Source of the DNA: a virus
Reading direction: 5' to 3' (one strand)
Virus record (IMG/VR): IMGVR_UViG_3300042898_001938
Span: 1-39,477 of that record
DNA length: 39,477 nt
The position numbers and the translations under genes were made by a program. The notes under the pieces are model-generated. The model was not told the origin of the DNA, searched no databases, and saw only the letters and a program-made list of their open reading frames with translations. Of this stretch, positions 21,476-28,969 are shown piece by piece (position 1 is the first letter of the stretch; each line of letters starts with the position of its first letter).

Positions 21476-21848
21476 TAAATTTTGTGAATTCGCCTTGTTC
21501 ATTTGAGTAGTAAATTTCTTTGAAAATTACATCGCCCAAAAGCTTTTGGCAGTGTTTGCAAGGTTTACCCATAGCTATTTTTTCGTTTCTGTCAATACGA
21601 AATGTAACTAAAGTATTTTTTGAGTGATCAACCTTGCCAGATTTAATGACGGCGCACGCTTCGGCATGGATGCCGCTTCCTTCAAAGTAACCGTACTTTC
21701 TGTTTATCGGATGAGACTTATTTGAGTTTCTTCCGATGGAAACGACACGATTCTTGTGCAGTATAAAAGCAAAATGACGACACCGGATTCCAGTGTCGTC
21801 ATAGATAATTAGGTTTTTTGCTAGGTTTACGAGACGATCAAACTTCAT
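21423..21848 (-). CDS. Cytidine/dCMP deaminase-like protein
   Basis: A 141-residue member of the zinc-dependent cytidine deaminase superfamily. The HAE motif is at H61-A-E63 (GIHAEACAVI) and the PCxxC motif at C97 and C100 (GKPCKHCQKLL). These supply three zinc ligands and the catalytic glutamate. Length fits the deoxycytidylate or free-nucleotide deaminase type. The specificity-deciding residues cannot be read with confidence. Neighbouring nucleotide metabolism in this genome (nrdA/nrdB) fits a role in pyrimidine supply. Its start overlaps the barrel-like gene by 1 base. Confidence 0.78.
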   Translation of the reverse strand: MKFDRLVNLAKNLIIYDDTGIRCRHFAFILHKNRVVSIGRNSNKSHPINRKYGYFEGSGIHAEACAVIKSGKVDHSKNTLVTFRIDRNEKIAMGKPCKHCQKLLGDVIFKEIYYSNEQGEFTKFNENLNHRKHKQEKAAVK

Positions 21849-22234
21849 TAGAAGTTATATCTAATGCGGACTTCGCCGCCTGTGTCAAGGAATTTTGACG
21901 GCAATTTAGAATTTAAACGCTTGCCGTTGCTTCCTTCAAACTTGAGCTTAACATCAACCTTTTTGACGGTGATCTTCGTACCAACTTCAAAGGTGTCCAT
22001 GTTTTCGCCCTTGTTAAAGGAGTTGACGTATTGGCGACCTTTGCCAACTTCGGCATAAACCCAAGGATAAGCTACGCCAACGCGAGCTTCATGGGAATAT
22101 GTTTGGGTATTCCAGTTGGTCGCGGAAGTGTTATTCTTGGACTCAAGATAAAATGGGATACCAGCCTGAGCATTGGTAGCCAAAAGAGCTAGAGTTAACG
22201 AAACGATGAATAATTTAATTTTGTTCATAATCAT
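21848..22234 (-). CDS. Small exported protein, outer-membrane barrel-like
   Basis: A 128-residue protein with a clear signal peptide (MNKIKLFIVSLTLALLATNA, cleavage after AQA). The mature part of about 102 residues alternates polar and hydrophobic residues (HEARVGVAYPWVYAEVGKG, TFEVGTKITVKKVDVKLKF). It ends in a strand with terminal Phe (EVRIRYNF), the usual signature of outer-membrane beta-barrel proteins. It may be a small porin-like or adhesin-like protein made during infection, for example for exclusion of other phages. No family is identified. ATG 22228 is an alternative start. Confidence 0.65.
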   Translation of the reverse strand: MIMNKIKLFIVSLTLALLATNAQAGIPFYLESKNNTSATNWNTQTYSHEARVGVAYPWVYAEVGKGRQYVNSFNKGENMDTFEVGTKITVKKVDVKLKFEGSNGKRLNSKLPSKFLDTGGEVRIRYNF

Positions 22235-22253
22235 TATGATTATTACATTAACT

Positions 22254-22739
22254 TTAACTTTTTCTATAAATAAGTTTTAAAAACAATTCGCTTTCTTGAT
22301 TAACTTCCTCGAAACCATAGGATTTAATTAATTTTAAATAAGAGTCGAATCTTTTGCGCTTTTTGAATACATGAACAGTGATTTCTCGGTATTTGGATGT
22401 TTCTAAGTAATTCGTAAAGGCTTGTTTAATCTGTTCGGTTTGATGGATAACTTTGGGGTCAGAGAACATATAAGTGAACTCTGCGGAGATGCTAGTGGTT
22501 TCTCGGAATACTAATGCGCCAAAGATTTTGCCTTTGTCATTTTTAAAAACACAAGACGTTCTAAAGTTATTTTGTAGGTTTAAGGATATTTCCTTAAAGA
22601 ATAAAGAAGGCGAGGCAATCGTTGTTATACCAAATGAGGCTTGGGCTTTTACCGCTAACCTTAAAACGTCAGGCAAATCGGACAAACGCATTGGCATTAC
22701 CGTAAATGCCTCTATTTTTATATGGTTTTTCTGACTCAT
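22254..22739 (-). CDS. GNAT-like acetyltransferase
   Basis: A 161-residue protein with the layout of the GNAT fold. The N-terminal strand and helix are MPMRLSDLPDVLRLAVKAQA, the central strands KGKIFGALVFRETTSISAEF and TYMFSDP. Next comes a helix before a conserved strand (KYREITVHVFKKR), and a C-terminal FDSYLKLIKSYGFEEV typical of the acetyl-CoA side. The canonical Q/RxxGxG/A loop is not clear, so activity is uncertain. It is divergent from the tail block and starts within a two-way promoter region (22748-22776). Confidence 0.55.
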   Translation of the reverse strand: MSQKNHIKIEAFTVMPMRLSDLPDVLRLAVKAQASFGITTIASPSLFFKEISLNLQNNFRTSCVFKNDKGKIFGALVFRETTSISAEFTYMFSDPKVIHQTEQIKQAFTNYLETSKYREITVHVFKKRKRFDSYLKLIKSYGFEEVNQESELFLKLIYRKS

Positions 22740-22747
22740 GGGTGTAA

Positions 22748-22776
22748 TATAATCTAAAGGGAAAAGGAAATGTCAA
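22748..22776. promoter_or_regulatory. Divergent promoter region between acetyltransferase and tail genes
   Basis: Minus strand: exact TTGACA (22776-22771), 16 bases, GATTAT (22754-22749, 4 of 6), pointing at the gene starting at 22739. Plus strand: a perfect TATAAT (22748-22753) lies 16 bases before the tail-gene ATG with no clear -35 box, as would fit a phage-modified or activator-dependent late promoter. AAGGGAAAAGGAA just before ATG 22770 is the ribosome-binding site. The minus-strand -35 box lies inside the first codons of the tail gene. Confidence 0.4.
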
Positions 22777-24332
22777 GGGAATCTAATCATAAAGCTAATT
22801 CGGAGTTATTTTCGCTGGAACCAACAGCGTTGTTGGAATTCTTCGTGATTTATTATGATTACGTTAATATGCCAGATGAGAAGCTTTACATTCATGGCGG
22901 CACTAATGGAATAAACGGCTCAATCTATTGGCAAGGAGAAGAATATATACCTTTTCCTATTCAAAGTTCAGGTTTTGAGAGTAAAGGCGATGGTTCTCTT
23001 CCTAGACCAAAGTTAATGGTCTCTAATCAGGACTTTTTCATGTCCAATTTGATTAGAAGGTATAACAATCTTGCTGGAGCTAAGATAGTTAGAAAAAGAG
23101 TGTTCTTGAGGTTTTTAGATAACAGTAACTTTTCGGAACAGCGTAATCCTTACGGAACAGCAGATGCTAACGCAGGATTAGAAGATCAAGTATTCTTTAT
23201 TTTAAGAAAATCTAGCGAAAATAGAGCTATTGTAGAGTTTGAACTTAGTTCGCCGCTTGAATTAGAAAACGTTACATTTCCGAAACGTATCGTTATGGCT
23301 CGTTATTGCTCTTTTCATTACAGAGGTAACGGTTGTCGTTATATGGGTGCGCCAGTAGCTAATGAATACGACCAAAGATTATCTACGGTAATGGATTTAC
23401 GAAATGGTATTCTTAAAAGAAAATACACTAATACTGTATTACCTCCTTTAGCTGGTGATCCAGCTGTTGATGTTCTTGAAGATTATCCAGATTTCTTTGT
23501 GACAGATTTACGCGATTCTATTTACGTTAATTCTTCGGAAGAAGTTTTGTCTGATGTTGTTGTTTCAGTGGCGACTCAAAAATGTTTTACTGAGTTTTAT
23601 GGGTTTTTCAAAGTTGATCGCGGAGAAAATGGGAGCTATTCTTTTGGGGTTGATGTCGATGATTCGGCGGAAGTATATATTGATGGAGTTAAAGTAGCTT
23701 ATAAATATGGAACAGGCTCAATGAGAAACGAGAATTTACCTAGTCTTTTTAACGTAGTTGTTTCTAGTCCAAATTTAGGAGTAGGCTACCACAATATTTT
23801 AATCAAACATTATAATTATTTAGGTGGAAATGGCCTTGATTTATATTATCAAACAGGAACTAATTTAGGAACAGCAACTTGGACAAAGGTTCCAACTACT
23901 CGTTATTATTATGACGCGACAGATTCTGGAAAACTTTCTTCAGGACAAAAATTTACATTTGACGCTTCCTTAAATAAATCAGTTGGAAATGATAGAGCTA
24001 CTTTATTATCAGCAAAGAATGAATTAAGATGGAAGAATAATGGAAATGCTTATAAAGTTGGTGATTTCGTATATAGAGAAACGAGCAATATAAAAGTTTC
24101 TAAAAGTGATATTAACGAAGTCCCAAATTGGGAGCCGCTTATGAAGGTTTATGTTTGTTTGAAAAACCATACATCAGCGCCTAATAAAGATCCATTCTTT
24201 AATAAAGAACATTGGGTTGCTGATCAATGCTCTAAAACTCTTACTGGATGCAAAATGAGATTTGGAAACGAAGGATCGCTTCCTTTTGGCGGGTTCCCCG
24301 GTACAGAAGAATACAGCATTAACGGACAATAA
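22770..24332 (+). CDS. Minor tail protein L homologue with PA14- and chitin-binding-like insert
   Basis: A 520-residue homologue of lambda gpL, a tail-tip protein whose C-terminal domain holds an iron-sulfur cluster through four cysteines. The candidates are C180 and C189 (RYCSFHYRGNGCRY), then C487 and C494 (DQCSKTLTGCKMRFG), followed by the family end PFGGF. In lambda the two halves are close together. Here about 280 residues (205-484) are inserted between ANEYDQ and DQCSK. The insert holds a PA14-like beta domain (about 275-385: FYGFFKVD, VDDSAEVYIDG, GYHNILIKHY, LDLYYQTG) and a CBM5/12-like module (about 421-483: YKVGDFVYRE, YVCLKNHTS). Both are typical glycan binders, so it probably helps host-surface recognition. 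First gene of the late tail-tip series. Confidence 0.88.
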   Translation: MSRESNHKANSELFSLEPTALLEFFVIYYDYVNMPDEKLYIHGGTNGINGSIYWQGEEYIPFPIQSSGFESKGDGSLPRPKLMVSNQDFFMSNLIRRYNNLAGAKIVRKRVFLRFLDNSNFSEQRNPYGTADANAGLEDQVFFILRKSSENRAIVEFELSSPLELENVTFPKRIVMARYCSFHYRGNGCRYMGAPVANEYDQRLSTVMDLRNGILKRKYTNTVLPPLAGDPAVDVLEDYPDFFVTDLRDSIYVNSSEEVLSDVVVSVATQKCFTEFYGFFKVDRGENGSYSFGVDVDDSAEVYIDGVKVAYKYGTGSMRNENLPSLFNVVVSSPNLGVGYHNILIKHYNYLGGNGLDLYYQTGTNLGTATWTKVPTTRYYYDATDSGKLSSGQKFTFDASLNKSVGNDRATLLSAKNELRWKNNGNAYKVGDFVYRETSNIKVSKSDINEVPNWEPLMKVYVCLKNHTSAPNKDPFFNKEHWVADQCSKTLTGCKMRFGNEGSLPFGGFPGTEEYSINGQ

Positions 24333-24333
24333 T

Positions 24334-24696
24334 ATGAAATCTATAATTGATCACGCAGCCACATCTGACCTTGAAGTTTGCGGATTCATCTGCATGGAAG
24401 ATGGCAAAGTGGTAACTGAGCCAGCAAAAAATATCGCTATCTACGAAAATAACTTATTTGAGATTCATCCATTAGAGGTTGTGAAGAAAATCAGAAGCGG
24501 CAAGTTGATGGCGATCTATCATACTCATCCTTCGTCTGGAGAAGAGGAATCTAAGTTTGATAAATTTAATTGCGAAAATTCTTGTGTTCCGTATTTAATC
24601 TATAGCAAGCAAACAGAGAAGTTTAATCTTTTAACGCCAAAGATTCCTCATGTTAGCAAAGAGTATGTTAAAGTATTAAAGGAGATGTATGACTAA
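24334..24696 (+). CDS. Tail assembly protein K homologue (JAMM peptidase domain only)
   Basis: The start is ATG 24334, one base after the L stop; the frame to 24262 is shadow. A 120-residue Mov34/JAB domain with a complete JAMM zinc-protease motif: E14, H63-x-H65, S73 and D76 (YHTHPSSGE, SKFD). Lambda gpK has this domain followed by an NlpC/P60 domain; the second is absent here. K homologues are needed for tail-tip assembly and may cut a tail component or the cell wall. It overlaps the next gene by 8 bases. Confidence 0.85.
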   Translation: MKSIIDHAATSDLEVCGFICMEDGKVVTEPAKNIAIYENNLFEIHPLEVVKKIRSGKLMAIYHTHPSSGEEESKFDKFNCENSCVPYLIYSKQTEKFNLLTPKIPHVSKEYVKVLKEMYD

Positions 24697-27493
24697 TATA
24701 TATTTGCATGGAGAATTGAGAAATCTTTATGGTGAACATTTTAAGCTGAATATCGAGTCAGCTCAAGATGCTTTTAGAGCGATAAATTCTAATAGAAAAG
24801 GTTTTATAAACAAAGTTAAAAAATTGATGGGAAAAGGTGTGTTTTACAGAATTATTATTGACGATGAGGTAATTCAAGATCCAAAAGAATTAGATATTCA
24901 AAGAATTCCAAAAGAAATACATATAATTCCTATAGTTTGGGGAGCAGGATCAAATACAGGTAGAGGTATAGCTTTGATAGCGGCAGCAGCAGCTTTGGCT
25001 TGGTTCGCTGGTCCTACCGCATGGATAATGATGATGGATATGGGTCTGAGCACAACCGCCGCAACCGCTGTTCAAGGAACTTTATATTCTGTAGCAGGAG
25101 CTTTAGCTATTCAAGGAGTAATGACGCTTCTTTATCCACCTCCAAAACCAGATTTTAATCAAGAAGTATCTGCTGGTGGTAAATCTTATCTTTTCGGATC
25201 TAAACCCGGCAACGTTTCTCAAGGTCAAACTGTTCCAGTAGGATACGGCAGATTGCTTATTCAATCTTCTCAAATAAGCGCAACAGCTAACCATTATCCA
25301 TTAGCAACAGACATTAAAAAATTAATGGCTCCTACTGATATGCCTGTAAGCGATTATACCGAAATTATAGCTAATGATGAAGCTCCTTCTCCTTATGGGT
25401 TAAGCGTAGATGGATTCTCTACAAACCAAGCTACAGACCTAGGAGATAGTCAAATCTTCTCTTCTATCAATTTAGTTAATTCTTATATTAATATACTTAC
25501 AACTAGCGTGGGCAAGATAGCAAGTGATCCTGTTGAAGTTGTTGTGAAAACCAATGGAGAAGTAGTATCAAATCCAAATTTAGATACATACGATCCAGAT
25601 ATTAGTTATGAATGGAAAGAGATTTCTGCAACTACGCCCGGTGCTATTAAGATGGAAACTGCGTACGCTTTCAATGATGGATTAGTCTATCGTTCTTACG
25701 ATCCATTATCATTTAGATTAAAAACAAATTTAGGAACAGGAGATTTAAATACTCAGCCAAATTATTTCAATGTTTATGAAAGTGGGTCGTTAGTAAAATG
25801 GGGTCCAACTGAATTTAATGATTTATCTATTGGAGATTGGGATAAAGATTACCTATTCAAGACAAAAGAATTAACGAATTATCAAGACCGTTGTTTTTCC
25901 GCTGTTAGAGATTCAATGGGTAGAGCTGTGATTAGCGGAGCGTCTAGAGCTGGAAGCGTAGTGACCGTAACTACACAAAACTCTCATGGATTTTTGAATA
26001 ACATAAATGTTGATGTATTCAATTTGATTGGAAGCGGAATTAATAGTTCTTATGCTGACGGTACGCATTTAATATCTGTAACGGGAACAGGAACAGGACA
26101 AACTAATTTTACATTTACTATTTCTGGCGCAACCGGATCTGAAGTATATACGACATCAACAGGTTCTTATGCTGTAGCTGTCGAACAGATAGCTCCTTTA
26201 AGTGGATCGACAGTAAATACTGGGTTTTGGTCGGAAATACAAAACCCATCTCATCAATATATATACAAAGCTTTAAAAACAAATACTGGAGTCATTCCAT
26301 CTTTAGATCCTACAGGATGGAGTTTAGTGACATCTCCTCTAACCGAAACAGGATTCAATTCTTTAACCGATAGTTTTCCTGCATTTTCAACACAAGGAGT
26401 TTATGTTGGAGACGTTAATCAAACAAATCTTCAAACTATAATCAACTCTGACGGAGACAGAAACTCAATAGATAATTATATGATGGAGTTTTATGGTTAT
26501 TTATATGTAGAAATGGATCAAACTAAAGTTATTGATATTGTGGATGCACAATCAGGAGTGGCTTACGAAATAACGAAGATAGGCTCAACAGGTCAGTGGG
26601 CAACTATTGGATTAACTGGATCAGGAAGTGCGCCAATTATGCCTGAACTTGGAATGACTTTTGTAAAGAACGGTACGGCAGCTTTAACAGCGAGTAATGG
26701 AAAAGTTTATCCTTTAAGAAAGTTTAATTTTAAGATAGATTCTGATGATGCTGGTGATCTTCATATCGACGGACAGCTAGCTAGCTCTTATTACGATTCG
26801 CATGGATTCGCTTTAAATAATGTTCCAGCTCCAGCAATCGCAGATATACCATCGACAACAACAGAGATAATGTTAACCGCAGGTTTCCATCGTTTAAATG
26901 CTAGATTCCAAGATGGAATTGGTTCTGATGGATTAAGTATTTATTATAGATCAAAACTTGACGGAGAATCTTATTCAGGGTATCAAGTATTACCGTCTTC
27001 TGTTTTAAAACATAGATCTTATAGTGATTTGTCTCAAAAGAAAAATGTTAAATTCTCAAACAAGAGATCTTTGATTCCAGCTTCTTCTATGGTAGCTGGT
27101 AAAAAATATAAAATTGTTACATTAGGAGGCGTTAACTGGAGTTCAATAGGAGCGAGTTCTCCAGCAATAGGAAGCGTATTTTACAGAAACAATACAGCGA
27201 TAACTGGTTCTGGAGGATATGTATTTGAAGATTTGTTTAGTTATTCTCAGTATTCTTCTGCTGAATTTAACCGATTAGTTAGATTCACGGCTGAAAGACC
27301 AAGCTCTGATTTATCTACATCTGCAAAATCTGGTTTATCAATATATAAAGCAAAGTGGCAATGTGTCGCTAAAATCGGAACATCTAAAACCATCTATTCT
27401 TCGCCAGTAAAAATAGATGTAAAGTTCTTAAATTCCAATACTCAAAAATCATTACAGTCTTCTGTAAGCGATTCCAGACTGATAGGTGAATAA
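24689..27493 (+). CDS. Tail assembly protein I homologue with large modular C-terminus
   Basis: A 934-residue protein. Residues 1-200 match lambda gpI: a ubiquitin-like start (LHGELRNLYGEHF), a hydrophobic glycine/alanine-rich stretch (about 90-148) and YLFGSKPGNVSQGQTVPVGYG (167-187). Lambda gpI is only about 220 residues. The added part holds a possible carbohydrate-binding module (about 513-548) and a PA14-like domain (599-755: FYGYLYVE, SDDAGDLHIDG, GLSIYYRS). The PA14-like domain is interrupted by a YEITKIG module (about 619-675). A second copy (807-845, YKIVTLGGVNWSSIG) follows. The protein may thus be built into the tip and exposed for glycan binding. Confidence 0.82.
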   Translation: MTNIYLHGELRNLYGEHFKLNIESAQDAFRAINSNRKGFINKVKKLMGKGVFYRIIIDDEVIQDPKELDIQRIPKEIHIIPIVWGAGSNTGRGIALIAAAAALAWFAGPTAWIMMMDMGLSTTAATAVQGTLYSVAGALAIQGVMTLLYPPPKPDFNQEVSAGGKSYLFGSKPGNVSQGQTVPVGYGRLLIQSSQISATANHYPLATDIKKLMAPTDMPVSDYTEIIANDEAPSPYGLSVDGFSTNQATDLGDSQIFSSINLVNSYINILTTSVGKIASDPVEVVVKTNGEVVSNPNLDTYDPDISYEWKEISATTPGAIKMETAYAFNDGLVYRSYDPLSFRLKTNLGTGDLNTQPNYFNVYESGSLVKWGPTEFNDLSIGDWDKDYLFKTKELTNYQDRCFSAVRDSMGRAVISGASRAGSVVTVTTQNSHGFLNNINVDVFNLIGSGINSSYADGTHLISVTGTGTGQTNFTFTISGATGSEVYTTSTGSYAVAVEQIAPLSGSTVNTGFWSEIQNPSHQYIYKALKTNTGVIPSLDPTGWSLVTSPLTETGFNSLTDSFPAFSTQGVYVGDVNQTNLQTIINSDGDRNSIDNYMMEFYGYLYVEMDQTKVIDIVDAQSGVAYEITKIGSTGQWATIGLTGSGSAPIMPELGMTFVKNGTAALTASNGKVYPLRKFNFKIDSDDAGDLHIDGQLASSYYDSHGFALNNVPAPAIADIPSTTTEIMLTAGFHRLNARFQDGIGSDGLSIYYRSKLDGESYSGYQVLPSSVLKHRSYSDLSQKKNVKFSNKRSLIPASSMVAGKKYKIVTLGGVNWSSIGASSPAIGSVFYRNNTAITGSGGYVFEDLFSYSQYSSAEFNRLVRFTAERPSSDLSTSAKSGLSIYKAKWQCVAKIGTSKTIYSSPVKIDVKFLNSNTQKSLQSSVSDSRLIGE

Positions 27494-27496
27494 TAC

Positions 27497-28390
27497 ATGA
27501 AAATACTTAATCCATATAGATTTTTCAAAGGAGCATTTGGCTCTGGAACTGACGCCGCTACTCCAAAATTAATACCGCCCCGCGAACAAAACGGTCTTTT
27601 AAAATCAATATCTATATTTGAGTGTGTTGATTTGCTTTGCGAAGGTCCAATTTATGGATTGGTTGATCAATTTGGCAAAAAAATATATGGTTTAGATATG
27701 CTAAAAGGAATTTATTTGAACGATACTCCTGTTATGAATTATAAAGGAGAGTATAATTACAGAAATGTAATGATGGAAATCAACTTTGGAACTGAAAATC
27801 AAAAACCGTTAAATAATTTTAAAAAAGTATATATAGCTCGTCCAGCTAATTTTAAGTTACTAGGCCCAATCTCTAATACAGATACAGGAGCTGAAGCTGC
27901 TTTGAACAATAGACCAGGTGGTAATTTCGTTAATTGGGCAAAAAGTAGTGATGGCTGGCCTAGCGAAAACCAAGATCCTTTTGTATTTATTCATAAGATA
28001 AAGAATAAAGATGTTAAGAAATTAAAAATTAGTTTGTTAATAGATCAGCTATTTGATACTGTTAGCGAAGGTAGTGATCCAAAGCAAGGATTAGGCACAA
28101 ATAAAGCTACTAATTTAGAAATAAATATTAAATTCGGATTAGATGGCGGACTTATTCTTGGTAATAGAAATATAGTTATCAATGGTTTTGTAAATTCTCC
28201 ATACGGATTAATGATCGGAGACGGCTCAAGCATGGGTGTTGGAGGAAGTCTTAATAGAAATATCGGAGTTGGAACTATGTCAGGAAATGATGGAAATGGA
28301 CCATCCGTAGGTGGTTCGCTACCTGATGATACCACAAGAAATTATTGGAATGATTATTTAAGAGATCAATGGAAATCAGGAGAACCGTAA
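27497..28390 (+). CDS. Tail tip protein J homologue, N-terminal part
   Basis: A 297-residue protein matching the beginning of lambda gpJ. It has an N-terminal LLKSISIFECVDLLCEGPIY then GLVDQFGK, a LKGIYLNDTPVMNYKGEYNY block and NFGTENQKPL. These form the ring-joining domains of the tip attachment protein. In lambda and relatives they belong to one chain of more than 1000 residues; here the chain ends in a glycine-rich tail (about 240-275). The remaining J domains are in the gene at 28970. It starts 3 bases after the I homologue. Confidence 0.8.
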   Translation: MKILNPYRFFKGAFGSGTDAATPKLIPPREQNGLLKSISIFECVDLLCEGPIYGLVDQFGKKIYGLDMLKGIYLNDTPVMNYKGEYNYRNVMMEINFGTENQKPLNNFKKVYIARPANFKLLGPISNTDTGAEAALNNRPGGNFVNWAKSSDGWPSENQDPFVFIHKIKNKDVKKLKISLLIDQLFDTVSEGSDPKQGLGTNKATNLEINIKFGLDGGLILGNRNIVINGFVNSPYGLMIGDGSSMGVGGSLNRNIGVGTMSGNDGNGPSVGGSLPDDTTRNYWNDYLRDQWKSGEP

Positions 28391-28391
28391 T

Positions 28392-28955
28392 ATGTCTATT
28401 CAAAAAACACAAGCAGAGGTTGTAGCGTTAGGAATTAGCCCAAGAAATTATTCAGCTATACTATCTACTATATATGATTTAAACGATAAAGCGGTAAGTA
28501 ATTATGTTCCAATAGCTCCAAATACTATTGTATATACAAATTCTGTGGTGGGAGACGGAGCTTCATATAAAACGTTTGATGCGTTAGCTGCAAACTCATT
28601 TGTTAAAGGAAGTTCTATAACTGTTTCAGGAAGAGCTAGTTATTTTATTTATAGTGGATATACAACTATTTCTCAAAAAGCTGCTATTAAAGTAGTAGCC
28701 GAAATTGATTTTGGTCGTTCTTCGTCAACTTATCAGACTTATACTTGGGAAGTGTTGGCGAGTGAAATTGTTGCTGAAGGAAATAATGTAGGAACATTTT
28801 CTTTTCAAATACCATCTGAAATTACCAGTAAGCTAGCGGTAGCAGACGATCATTATTTAGCTATTTGGGCTACATCGCCAGACAATGCGTTTGTAAAATT
28901 AACGGCAAGTGGAACCACTAATAATGCAAGAAAATTTGCAATAACAGCATCTTAA
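28392..28955 (+). CDS. Unknown tail-tip associated protein, 187 aa
   Basis: A beta-rich, Ser/Thr/Ala-rich protein beginning MSIQKTQAEVVALGISPRNY. Its first part (YSAILSTIYDLNDKAVSNYV) looks helical, and the remainder is alternating strands (ITVSGRASYFIYSGYTTISQ, GTFSFQIPSEITSKL), like jelly-roll virion modules. No family is recognised. It lies between the two halves of the J homologue, one base after the first, so it is probably a tip component such as a decoration or receptor-contact protein. Confidence 0.7.
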   Translation: MSIQKTQAEVVALGISPRNYSAILSTIYDLNDKAVSNYVPIAPNTIVYTNSVVGDGASYKTFDALAANSFVKGSSITVSGRASYFIYSGYTTISQKAAIKVVAEIDFGRSSSTYQTYTWEVLASEIVAEGNNVGTFSFQIPSEITSKLAVADDHYLAIWATSPDNAFVKLTASGTTNNARKFAITAS

Positions 28956-28969
28956 AAATATAATAATTT

